Origin: Adiantum capillus-veneris
Taxonomy: Eukaryota; Streptophyta; Polypodiopsida; Polypodiales; Pteridaceae
Assembly: GCA_014529385.2 (NCBI GenBank)
Contig: CM043966.1
Span: 101,107,587-101,167,586 of the forward strand
Length of the DNA: 60,000 nucleotides
Reading direction: 5' to 3'
Shown piece after piece: positions 10,960-20,879 of this stretch. A program made the translations under genes and the position numbers. How positions within the stretch are numbered: the stretch's first letter is position 1; each line of letters starts with the position of its first letter. The notes under the pieces were generated by a model. It searched no databases and was not told the DNA's origin. It saw only the letters and a list, made by a program, of their open reading frames with translations.

Positions 10960-13939
10960 AACTTCTTACAAGGAAATGCCTTTGTGAATATATCTGCAAG
11001 GTTGCCCTATGTTGACACATAAGACAAGCCAATTTCTCATGCTAAGAGTCTATCTCTCTGACATAGTGATAATGCACCTCAATGTGCTTTGTGTAAGCAT
11101 ACAAAATTGGGTTCCTCACAATCGCAATAGCCAATAAGTTGTGATTGTTAGTCTAGATGATGTTGGAAATGTCCTATCCTCTACCCAAATTAGCCATAAG
11201 ATATCTGAGCCATACGCAGTCAATCGTAGCTATGAAGACTACCCTGTATTTAGCATCACAATTGGAAGTTTCCATAGTAGGTTGCTTCTTGCTCAACCAT
11301 GCTATGCATGAAGTGTTATGTAACAAAAACCACTTGTGGAAACTTGTGTTTCATAACAACCAACCCAATCTAGTTCCAAAAAGCATGTCAATCTGGCAGC
11401 AATGATCCCCCCTTGGGATAAAACAAATCGGGATGTAAAGTTCCACTCAAGTAGAAAAAGATCCTCCTACCGGCCTACCAATGCTTAGACCCTAGGCTAT
11501 GCATAGAATCTATTGATTTGTGAGATTGCAAACTGAATATCGGGCCTCATATTGCATACAAAAATGTCTTTATGATGTGCATAACCCTTTGTAACAAGGC
11601 CAGCAGGCGAGCCTTGTAGCAATCAATCTCACCATCCGGATTACATTTCAACTTGCGAACCCACTTTGTACCAATGGCCTTTTTGCCAAGAGGAAAATCA
11701 CATAAAGTTCATGTGTCATTTTCTATAAGTTCGTCATATTTTGATTGCATGGCAGACATCCATTTTTTTTGAATTTTGTGCTTCATCAAAAGATAGAGGT
11801 TCCTCTACATCACATAAACTAGAAACACCCAAAGCATAACAATCTGACGCATAAGATGCATGACGAGAGCTTGAACGAGTACAACTAGACATAGGTCCAT
11901 TCAATTTAGTGTCACGCAAAGTATGCACTTGTCATTTTGGCATACCTCTAGCCTCCTCATTCTTAGCCCTTTCCACATCAAGTACATCATGTACATTTTC
12001 ATCAAAAATAGGTTAATCCATAGACTTTTATTTAAACCCCTATGGATGTACATTTACCTCATTGGAATTTACATTCAAGTTTCCACCATTGAAAATAGGC
12101 AACAGACTCTCATAAATGTCTTGTGAGCTTACATCATTGTCTCTAGTACATGATAACAAAGGCTGAACAGAATCTTCCACAAAAAATAACATTACATGAA
12201 ATTGAAATACACCTTGCTTGCGGATGGTATAACCTATAACCTTTGCTTTCAATATTCTAACCGGCAAAAATGCATTTAACACCCTTATTATCCAAATTTT
12301 TGTGTTGCGTTTGTGGAACCAAAGCATAAGCTAAACAACCAAAAATACACATGTGATCAATAGATGGCTTCTTATCATGCCATGCTTCATATGGGATCAT
12401 AGACTACAAAGATTTTGTAGGACACCTATTAAGTACATAAGTAGCACACATGATATCCTCAAGCCAAAACAAATGTAGCAAAGCTTGATTCTTGACCATT
12501 CATCATGCCATCTTTGTAAGCAACTTTTTTTTTTCAGAAACACCATTTTGTTGAGGTATATATGACACTGTACATTGGTGTTTAATCCCATGACTAGCCA
12601 AAAATGCAGTAAATTCATGAGACATATACTCCCCCTCTCAATTTGAATGGAGGGTGTCCATAGTACATTTAGAGACATTTTCTTCCATAGCCAGAAATTA
12701 CTTGAAGCACATGAACACTTCAGACTTAGCTTTGAGTAGATACAACCATGCAATCTTGGAGTAGTTATTGATGAAATTTATGAAGTATAGCTAATTGCCT
12801 AAGGATGGAACTTGCATAGGCCCACAAAAATTATTGTGCACAAGTTACAATATGCATGTAGCCCTTACTGAACCATCCTTTGTAAAGTTTGAATGTTGCA
12901 TCTTACCCAAATATATCCTTCACAAACATGCTTCAAAGGTTCTTCAAGAGGTGGCAAAGAAGCAACCGTATTAAAATTTTTGCAAACGCACTAAACTGGA
13001 AAAATTTAGATGCTCAAAATGTGCATGCCAAAAAATTTCATCTCAAATAGACTTTGAATCCACAATTGAATTTGCAAAATTTTGCCCACACTTGTCATAC
13101 AAAGTGAGCTTATATACAACCCATGGCACCAAAACTGATATCATGAATTGTACATCTGTCATCCACAAATTTGACAACAAGACCAAATCTCACAAGTGCA
13201 AATTTAGACAAAAGGTTTTTTTTAATCCCAAGTACATAAAGTGCATCAACAAGTGTGAACAAACTACCATTTGCATGTCAGCACAATCTTTGCAACTCCC
13301 TTGATCAGATGAGAGGCATCATTAGCACAAGTGATTGTATTCCCATGAGGGACAAACTCGAGAGAGGTAAACAAGTCACGATGTGAAATAATGTGCTTTG
13401 TAGCACTACACATGTGAATCCACATCAACTAGCATACATGCATCATGGATAGAAGAATCATAAGTACACTCTATATTAAATTCCCACTCTACATCAACAT
13501 CACAATCTCCTTTCATAGGAGATTCTACAATAGCTACACTTGTAGTGGAACCACCCTCTTTCTTGCCTTCAATTTAGGACATTGCTTAGTCAAGCGATAA
13601 TTAGCCCTACAATAATAGCGATGCATCTTCTTTTGCCTTTTTCAACAGAATTCCTAGACGAGGTGCTGTAAGCAAAAGCATTTGGAATAGGTGATTTACC
13701 AGTCACTCAAGAGCTATGAAAAGTGGTTACATTACTGTTACCACCTTTTCTTTGAGCAGTAACAAAAGCTTGTTCAACTGCACATTGTTTAGCCCTATTC
13801 TTTCTTGAAAGTGACTCTTGCAATAGCAATGTGCATAATGCATCAAACTTGACAACATCATGATTTCCTTGGTTCATAAGTCTCTAAGTACTAGCAAAAA
13901 TCTGGTAATAATCTGCAATGCATCAATAATAGTTTGCAC
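10960..13939 (-). pseudogene. Ty1/copia pol and 3' part of gag, decayed
   Basis: Minus-strand frames, in order from 13939 down, give: a gag C-terminal block (QGNHDVVKFDALCTLLLQES) near 13800-13880; a zinc-knuckle-like region near 13570-13620 with only part of the CCHC cysteines; a GAG-pre-integrase block (FWHAHFEHLNFSSLVRLQKF) near 12990-13050; integrase core sequence between about 12330 and 12700 (PYEAWHDKKPS and FGCLAYALVPQTQ are clear near 12310-12400); the RT start (GKKAIGTKWVRK type) near 11640-11690; and the RNase H end (TKHIEVHYHYVRE, then a LADIFTKAF-like tail) near 10985-11100. Dozens of stops and frameshifts mean no product. The order gag-protease-integrase-RT-RNase H identifies the Copia superfamily. 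The gag is continued at 17290-17605 beyond an insertion. Confidence 0.85.
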
Positions 13940-15062
13940 ACGTTGGATAGGGGGAAAGGGGAACACACCCGACACACAAACAACACACCTCTCTATAGCC
14001 CAAGATAATCACTACACCCCTAACCACTAGAGTTCACCTTCAAAACTTGATAATGTGGCAAGAAACCACCGTTTTCACACAATTACACATGCATGCACCC
14101 GTTGTGATATCACAAACACCGTCAATCACTCTGTACAACCCAATTCATTGGCTTCACCACACACAACCTCTCTCAATACCTATGTGCACAACAGACTATC
14201 AGGGGGGCAGATCTGCCAACACACACCCAGAAACACACGCACACAATCAGAGAATACAAGGGAGAAAGAGGAAATTGACATTAATTGCACAACAATGATG
14301 GTTTTGACTCATATAAACACCATTTACAACGTATCTCCAAGCCGACACACCCTCAACGAGCACAAAACAATCATAATGCAGCCCTATGACTCCGTGTTTA
14401 TACCATAGCCACACCTCCGAGCTCGACGCTCTCTGGAGGAGAAAAAATATGGCCCCAAAGCTGCTTTTTCTCCCACTTCCAAAAACTCTCTTCCGAGCTC
14501 TCCACTCTTCTTCCAAACGAGGTTCCCTCCTCCCAGAAGATGGGTCCCCCTTGGACGTGTGTGGCCACCACTATTCTTGATCGACCTCTTCTATTTTCAT
14601 CTTGAACACTACATGTGACCCAATGCTTCCTATTTTTGGAAATCTTTGGGCCACTACATGTGTGCAACCTCTTAACACTAGGTTGGTAACCTAACAGAAC
14701 ATAAAAGTGTCCTTTCAGGGTTTTGAGAAAAACCTCCAAAACCATAGTAGATCCACTCATTTTGTAAAATCCTTTCATGAGGTTATAGTTCAAGGCCTAC
14801 TAAACATGGAAAAAATAAGAAATTTATAAAATTTCTCATCTTTTGGTCACACCAAGCCTCCAAAGTTGATGGACCAGTGAATTTTCATCAAAATAGTCAT
14901 TTCTTACGTTTTGTTGCATAAAAATAAGATTAGGGATTTTTGTAGGACTTGAGATAAATTCCCTAGTTAACTTCAATGGGTTGGTGATGAGAACATATGA
15001 TTGATTCTCACTCACTATTTTTTGTTTTTCCAAAATAAATAGGTACAAAAAAGTTGAATTTT

Positions 15063-15336
15063 TACCATTTTGCAAACCTATCATCAAAGTTTCTATAGCC
15101 ACGTTCAATACAAATAATATATGCATGTTTTCTTAGTTCCCTATTGTCCTTTATGTTCATAAGGAGCCATGGAGCATGTCAAAACAATAATACCTCTCTT
15201 ACCATTTTGCAAACCTATCATCAAAGTTTCTATAGCCACGTTCAATACAAATAATATATGCATGTTTTCTTAGTTCCCTATTGTCCTTTATGTTCATAAG
15301 GAGCCATGGAGCATGTCAAAAGAATAATACATCTCT
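15063..15336. repeat. 137-bp direct tandem duplication inside the TIR element
   Basis: TACCATTTTGCAAACCTATC begins at 15063 and again at 15200, and the whole 137-base unit is repeated nearly without change, far better than the element resembles its sister copy. The duplication is therefore younger than the split between the two copies. Confidence 0.85.
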
Positions 15337-16101
15337 TACCAGGGGGAATCTTGGGGACAAAGATGAAGTGTTAAATACAGCAAACATGAAAAAACTGGGT
15401 TGAACATTATGAGTTTTAGAATCCCATAGAAACTATTCAATATCTAGCCAAATTTGATCCTTATGACTAGATATGGTTACTACCTACAAAATGCATGTAG
15501 TTGTCACAAGAAACTAACAATATTGAAAAAGCTCTACTTGATATACTAGAATGTTTCATTTTCTTACATAATTGAAAAAATCAACCATCGTTGTGTACTA
15601 TGAAAAATAGGGGATTAGGTGCCCCAAAACTCAAGGAATGTTAGCTTTATGTTACAATATGCGACATAGAAAATCAAAAATGAATTTGGATATCATGAAA
15701 TCCACCAAAAAAATCATAGAAGAGCTAAAATTGGCTAAAAAACAGGATTTGACAATTTTTGTAATTTGGTCATAACTTACAACTTTAATATTTATTTCTC
15801 CCTAGAAGCATCAGGACATGTTGAGGACTACTAAAGATAGTTCTCTAGCATTATAGACCTCACAAACATGAATTCTAGAGTGGTATAGTTGCAAAAAGTT
15901 GAAAAAAGACAAAAACAGGACCTGTTTTTTCACACAGTTTAGGTTGTGAAATGTTGTGCAAGGACAATGTTAAAGATGGAATTGATATTCCAAAAAAATG
16001 TCGAGTTTTTTTCAGCTCATGAGACAACTTTCTAGATAGATAGAACCTCAAAATCCATTTTGAAACTCTTGACATAATTCAAGGAAAATGGTCACTTCAC
16101 A

Positions 16102-16136
16102 GGACATAAAAGTGTCCTAGGACATAAAAGTGTCCC
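16102..16136. repeat. Subterminal tandem 18-bp repeat in TIR element
   Basis: GGACATAAAAGTGTCC occurs twice, 18 bases apart (starts 16102 and 16120). Each unit is itself an inverted repeat (GGACA-N6-TGTCC). The matching end of the other copy (about 54289-54335) also has two such units. Subterminal repeats of this sort are where transposases usually bind; that role is inferred. Confidence 0.7.
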
Positions 16137-17289
16137 ATTACCAACCTAGTGTTAAGTCCAAGGGTTCAAGCCTCAGAGTCACAATGTTGACTGTGGGCAC
16201 TCCCTCCTACAAAAAGATCGGCATCGTTTCAAGCATGCATGGGCCCCGGCCATTGGAAAACTACCACATCATCACCTGAATTGCAAAGGCAGTGCCACCC
16301 ATCCATGCCCAACTGCACCACCATGCGCATATAATGCCGCCTGAGGAGCTCGAGACAGCCTGCTATAGTCTGTGAGCAAGAGAGCTCTCTCTCACCACAG
16401 TCGGATGCTTGAAGGAGTGCATGCCCACATCCTATATAGCCCGCATTTCGGCCCTCAAAACTCCCATGTGGGATTTACCTTGCCACGTGGTGCTGCTTGG
16501 AGTGGTCACCCTTTGAGGCCTCCCATTAACCCTTAGGAAATGTCAAAAAACTTCAATTTTCTTCCCTATTCAATGCTCCACCATTTACTGTATGGTGCTC
16601 AGGTTCTTGAGCCACAAAATCTCCATGAAATCCTTGCTAGCCGGCCTTTTGGTCTTTTTAGATCCGCAATCCGAGACTACCAAAACTCAGAAAAACCATC
16701 TGGAAACTCCGCACCGTCACTTGGCACAAACGTCATCCCACAGTAACTTACTGTCCATGCATCCATTTGACAAACCATCACTTTCTATCATTTCCATATG
16801 GTACATACTATTCTTGCAAACTTGGTCAAGCTTCAAAAAACCTTTGATGGCATGCTCCTAAAGCAGCCCAACTGGCACAGAACTAGCCCCGGTGAAACTT
16901 TATCTGGCAATAACTCTCTCATCCTGGCTCCAATTGCCGATCTAAAAAGACCAACAGGCTCCATAAATCAAGCACTACATGACCATAGCTCCAAACTGGC
17001 TCGGACTACCTAGCATCATCTGCCCTTTTTATCTCAGATTTGCAATCATCTCCAACTTCAAAGCATCGTATCTTGCACAACGTGGCTGCATTTGACGATC
17101 CATCTAGACCTACTCCTTTAACACTTCAAGCTCAACATATTGAGGCAAAAAACCAGCACTTTGGACCCCCTTCATTTTCCATCCAAATTGGCTTTTTCTA
17201 GAGCCCTTCATGGCCTATAAACCACATCAGCCATACACATCAGCTGCTACTTGTTTGCCCATGGTCTTTATACCTGCTTCAGCTCTTTT

Positions 17290-17605
17290 CCATGCACCTA
17301 CTAGCTTGCATATGCCTACTTGTGCTCTCTTCTAGGGTCGGAACACTTTGGTTGCACCAACGTGAATTGTTTGAAATTAATATGCCTACAAAAATGAGAT
17401 GCTCATTAATATCTCTGATACCAACAACAACACTATCCATGTCATCTTCCTCATGCATAATCTTTGATTCTAGCTCTTTACGTAGCAATGCAATTTTAAC
17501 CTCATTGCAACTTGCATAAAGACCAGCTAAATTATCCCAAGCCTATTTTGTTGATTTAGCTGACTGGATGTAAGGAGTAATAGTGCAGATGGCTATGCCC
17601 AAGAG
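17290..17605 (-). pseudogene. Copia gag, N-terminal part
   Basis: The minus strand reads a Copia gag (UBN2-type) segment: SAKSTKQAW-NLAGLYAS, then an LRKELE-KIMHEEDDMDS-VGIRDINEHL block that runs up to the solo-LTR junction at 17359 (ISNNS). The sequence continues at 13939. The frame is open over about 65 codons here. Gag forms the virus-like particle of the element. Frame 17279-17359 beyond the junction is LTR sequence, not gag. Confidence 0.75.
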
Positions 17606-17612
17606 GACACAA

Positions 17613-17632
17613 CCTGCTCTAATACCTATTAT
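17613..17632 (-). promoter_or_regulatory. Initiator-Met tRNA primer-binding site of the Copia element
   Basis: On the minus strand the bases next to the right LTR read ATAATAGGTATTAGAGCAGG, close to the standard plant Copia primer-binding site TGGTATCAGAGC. Its position immediately inside the right LTR shows that the element lies on the minus strand and that 17633-17855 is the 5' LTR. Confidence 0.75.
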
Positions 17633-17855
17633 TGAAAATAGGGTTGCAAGGAAACAATCACATCTTAGATAAGATGAAGAAGCTCAAGGCACACAATAGA
17701 TAGTGTATTGCTTAGTGCACAATGGAAAGATAAGTTAGCCTTAGAATGATGAGCATCTATACAATGCATGGGGGGGCGGGGAACCTCCTAGTGAGGGGAA
17801 AATGCATCATCGGTCCTAAGTATGTGCACATACATCACTACCATATATGTATGGA
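17633..17855 (-). repeat. Copia 5' LTR (right copy)
   Basis: This is the partner of the LTR at 10609-10845. Similarity stops at about 17855 in CATATATGTATGG, a little before the expected outer end, so the last bases have been lost or replaced. The span of the element, 10609-17855, is 7.2 kb including the nested solo LTR and TIR element. Confidence 0.75.
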
Positions 17856-17989
17856 GGCCACTCTCGCGGAGGTGAGTGCCTACGGAGCCGAGCTCATTGT
17901 GAAGACAATGGTGCTACAAGGAGCCAATAAGGGCTCAACCCCCATGGTGTTCTTTTGAGACAAAAAGATTTGGGATGTGTGCTGTTTGC

Positions 17990-18430
17990 CGAGCCGGCCA
18001 TAGTTTTGGTGCTCGGGCCTATGTAAAGGTTTTGTTTTTGGTGAAGAGAAGCCTATATTTCCTCGTCTTTGTGTTGATTCTCACCTTCCCCCCTCTTTCA
18101 CTTGCTCTCATCTTTTGCCCACAGTGTCAGCTTTGTGGAAATGTGTGCCCTCCCAAACCGACAGTTCTTTTGTGTGGAGAGAGTGAGTTAGAGTGTTGGT
18201 GTGTGTGGTGAGAGAGTAGAGATGGACAACGATGGAATGTGAGTGTGATGTAGTGTTTTGTATGAGCATGTGTGCATCAGTTTGTGTGCAAAAAGAGGTT
18301 TGCTTGTGCGAGTGTGTCGACTTTGAAGGTGAACTCTAATGGATTGGGGTGTTATGTATCTCCTGTGCTATAGAGAAACATTTGCTTGTGTTTTGAGTGT
18401 GTTCCCAATTCTCCCTCTTCAACATCAAGC
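17990..18430 (+). mobile_element. LTR-like fragment, same family as the 13.9-kb solo LTR
   Basis: The run from GACTTTGAAGGTGAACTCTA through GTGTGTTCCC near 18328-18410 matches the reverse complement of 13955-14045, and weaker similarity continues leftward. It is on the opposite strand to the solo LTR. No flanking duplication was found. From here to 19050 there is no recognised gene; the short hydrophobic frame at 18787-19023 has no support. Confidence 0.45.
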
Positions 18431-19052
18431 GTTGCTTTAGTGTAGTCTAGCTCTTATGGTGGGTAAAGGCTACCTGGGAGAAATTTTGCTAGGTCTAGTC
18501 TTATTAGTTCTACAAACAATATTGATGGGATAAGATTTAACAAAAGCTTCTTTGAGATAATATATGATATGGCATAGGGTTGAATGAGCAGCAAGGGAGT
18601 GGTTGCGTTGGCCTCTTGCTTGAATCTACTTCTGGGTGGGTCCGAGCAGTCGTGGTTGTGACCCTTTGTGCAGACGAACCATAACTACCTATGAAGTGGT
18701 GACGGCTACAAGCTTCAAGGGCTAGTACTCACAACAAGCAGTCGTTCTTACGCTAAGTTCGTGGAGCGCTATTTTACTCAGCTCTCTTGTTTGTCCCTGC
18801 CGGCCTTATTGTGCCTCCGCTTCCACCTCGGGGTTATATTTGGCGTGCTGATTATATCATGCTCCTTTTTATTGCAATTGTATCTTTTGCGCTCGCTGCA
18901 TATTTGGTATTTTTAAAAATCTTCAGCGTCCTTTTGTTGTGGCTTAAGCCTCTTTGGTCCCCCTTTTTTTTGCTATTGGGTCGTTCCAAGGAGCTGGTCG
19001 TGTTGCTTTCCCTTTCCTTATAGCATTATAGTTCTTTCTCGTGGTGCTTTAC

Positions 19053-20480
19053 CATGGCATCTGATGCCTCACCCATGGAGGAGGACGTCATTAAATTTTT
19101 GCATATGCTTGCAGCTAGGAAACTACCCCTTCGTGATGGGATTGTGCCGATGGAAGAAGGGGAAGGATTGAAGATGTGATCATCGTTCGTGGATGCGAAG
19201 ACAAGAGAAGCTCCAAAGAAGGGTCCAAACCAAGGGAAGGATAAAGTAGGGTTTTTGGAGGAGTCGCCCTTGGGTAAAGGAAAGGAAAAATTGATAGATC
19301 AATCGACAAAAGGCATCAATTTTGAGGTAAGGACACTCAGAGACAAGGGAGCCATAGGGATCGATCTGCATGAGTGGTAACAAGGTGGGTAATGATGCAA
19401 CATCCCTCATACCAAAAATATCTTTTTCTAGCATTATGAAGTGTCCTATCCCTTTGGACATCGGCTCTGTCAAAATTGATGAGGCAGTTAGTCATGAGGT
19501 TAATAAAAGTTGAAGAGTATCAAGGCTCAACTAGAACAGGAACTCAAAGAAGTGAACAAGAAGATAGAGGCCCCTCTCCGATGGAAACAAAAGAACTAGC
19601 TCAAACACAAATTGTAGTGGGCTTCTTGAAGATGGCATTGCGGATTAATCCTATTGTTCTCTTAAGAAGTCTTTGCCACAACAGGTGGAAGTGGCGGAGG
19701 CAGTCACTATGTCGATTTCGCCTGCACTCATTAAGAAGCAATTAGCCATGCAAGATAAGATCACACTTGTATTTGGATTCAGTGGGAGAGTGCCAAATAG
19801 GTACAAGATTATTCAATGGATTCTGAGTCCACAAATCCTTGGGCATGGAGAGCAATAGAAAAATACTTTGTACCTTGCTAAGGGCTTCTGCTCAGTTAGG
19901 GTCAAGGAGGACTCCGACGTCTTGAAGATTTTTGAGAAAGGTCCCCTCTTGTTCAACAGGACAACTTTTAGTGTCGTACACAGGGAATCTATCTTTTATT
20001 TGGCCAAGTCCCTCCATGGGATACATCCAAATTGGGTTGAATTCACAGGGATACCTACCTGGCTCTAGGATAATATCACGTTACTGGCCAGTCAATTGGG
20101 CACCGTTCCCAACAATAGGGGGTCAGGAAGATCCTTGAATAGAGTGTGCATAGGGTGGAATGTATCTAAGACCCTGCCTAAGAGCATGGTGATCAATGTG
20201 GGAGTTGGGTTAATTACCATTCCACTGAACTTCAGAACGTACTTTGGGGCTTTCTTTGAGTGTAACAAATTTGGGCATTTTGCAAAGGACTGTCCCATGA
20301 AGATAAAAATAAATACCAATCCCATAGTGCAGGACTCCAGATCAGGAGGTGGAATTAAAAACGCTACCAAGGGAGCAACTAGGATGGGGAGCGAGGAATA
20401 GGTAAATAGTAGAAAGGGGACAAGAGCAAGGGAGGAAAGAGAGGCTATTGTTAGAGACCAAGAGGCCACCAAACTACAAG
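19053..20480 (+). pseudogene. LINE ORF1 (DUF4283 plus zinc knuckle), decayed
   Basis: A plausible start is the ATG at 19053 (MASDASPMEEDVIKFLH), followed by a TGA near 19176 and several frame changes. Between about 19868 and 20070 the frame reads like the DUF4283 domain of plant LINE ORF1 (GFCSVRVKEDSDVLKIFEKG, then PNWVEFTGIPTWL). At about 20255-20300 comes a zinc-knuckle remnant, FFECNKFGHFAKDCP, in which the first cysteine of the CCHC set is phenylalanine. ORF1 protein binds LINE RNA. ORF2 follows at about 20880. The start is chosen because it is the first ATG before a continuous acidic/basic coding-like segment; the element probably begins a few hundred bases earlier. Confidence 0.65.
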
Positions 20481-20702
20481 AGAAGGATGTGGAGAAATAG
20501 AACTCCATAATTAATATCCCCCAAAGGCCATGCTATGAGAACTCCCTCATTCTACTGCGTCTAGACATAAGCCTCTGACTATAACAACTTCAGCGATTGT
20601 GAAAATCTAGGTCTGAAAATGGTCAAAAGGGTGAAAGCAGTGGCCAAAGAGACTAGGTCACTAGAGGATACCGGAGACTCAAAAGGGAAAGGCTTGTCTC
20701 TA

Positions 20703-20728
20703 CCCCCCCCCCCCCCCCCCCCCCCCCC
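20703..20728. repeat. Poly-C run (26 bp) between LINE ORF1 and ORF2
   Basis: An uninterrupted run of C, unusual in this AT-rich sequence. It generates proline-rich and glycine-rich open frames on the two strands that are not genes. Confidence 0.95.
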
Positions 20729-20879
20729 ATTCAATGTAAAAGTGGAACTTGTTTCATCCCACTTCACAACCCCTTTGAAGTGCTTCAAGAAAAAAAATCC
20801 ATTGATCGAGGTGATTCTCGAAATTCTCATGTTGTTAGGTTCGAGGAGATTGGGTAGGAATTGGAGGTTGAGGAGTTTG

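Larger units (their letters stand above)
14676..16151. mobile_element. TTAA-flanked TIR element, copy 1 (1,476 bp)
   Basis: The ends are inverted: CACTAGGTTGGTAAC at the left (14676) and GGTTGGTAATGG-type complement at the right, with TTAA immediately outside on both sides (14672-14675, 16152-16155). It matches the element at 54273-55607 over its length but in the opposite orientation. Subtracting a 137-bp internal tandem duplication (15063-15199 repeated at 15200-15336) gives 1,339 bases, almost the same as the 1,335 of the other copy. No transposase or other protein is visible, so it is non-autonomous. TTAA duplications are typical of piggyBac and Kolobok; the CACTA-like first bases recall EnSpm/CACTA, but those make 2-3-bp duplications. 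Class is therefore open. Confidence 0.85.
13944..17359 (-). mobile_element. Solo LTR (about 1.94 kb) inserted in Copia gag, itself split by a TIR element
   Basis: The insert begins TGGATAGGGG and ends GTTGCACCA on the plus strand (TG...CA), and is flanked on both sides by ACGT (13940-13943 and 17360-17363). Deleting the insert and one ACGT rejoins the Copia gag in frame across ISNNS and VQTI, which fixes the boundaries. After removal of the nested TIR element (14676-16151 plus one TTAA) the length is about 1,936 bases, with no internal coding region, as expected for a solo LTR. A TATA-like box on the minus strand (GGTATAAACAC) lies near 14394-14404. Part of the same LTR family appears on the plus strand at about 18000-18430 (shared GAAGGTGAACTCTA-TGG and CTATAGAGA). 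Target duplication is 4 bp, one shorter than the usual 5. Confidence 0.7.

Noticed and set aside
14047-14793. Overlapping frames on both strands (83-131 codons)
   Set aside because: They fall in the solo LTR defined by the ACGT duplication and resemble no protein; the 131-codon frame also crosses into the TTAA element.
14676-16151. Assignment of the TTAA elements to EnSpm/CACTA or to piggyBac
   Set aside because: CACTAG ends argue for the first, TTAA duplication for the second; without a transposase neither can be claimed.
18787-19023. Hydrophobic 78-codon frame as a membrane protein
   Set aside because: T-rich sequence in a LINE 5' region; the hydrophobicity follows from base composition.
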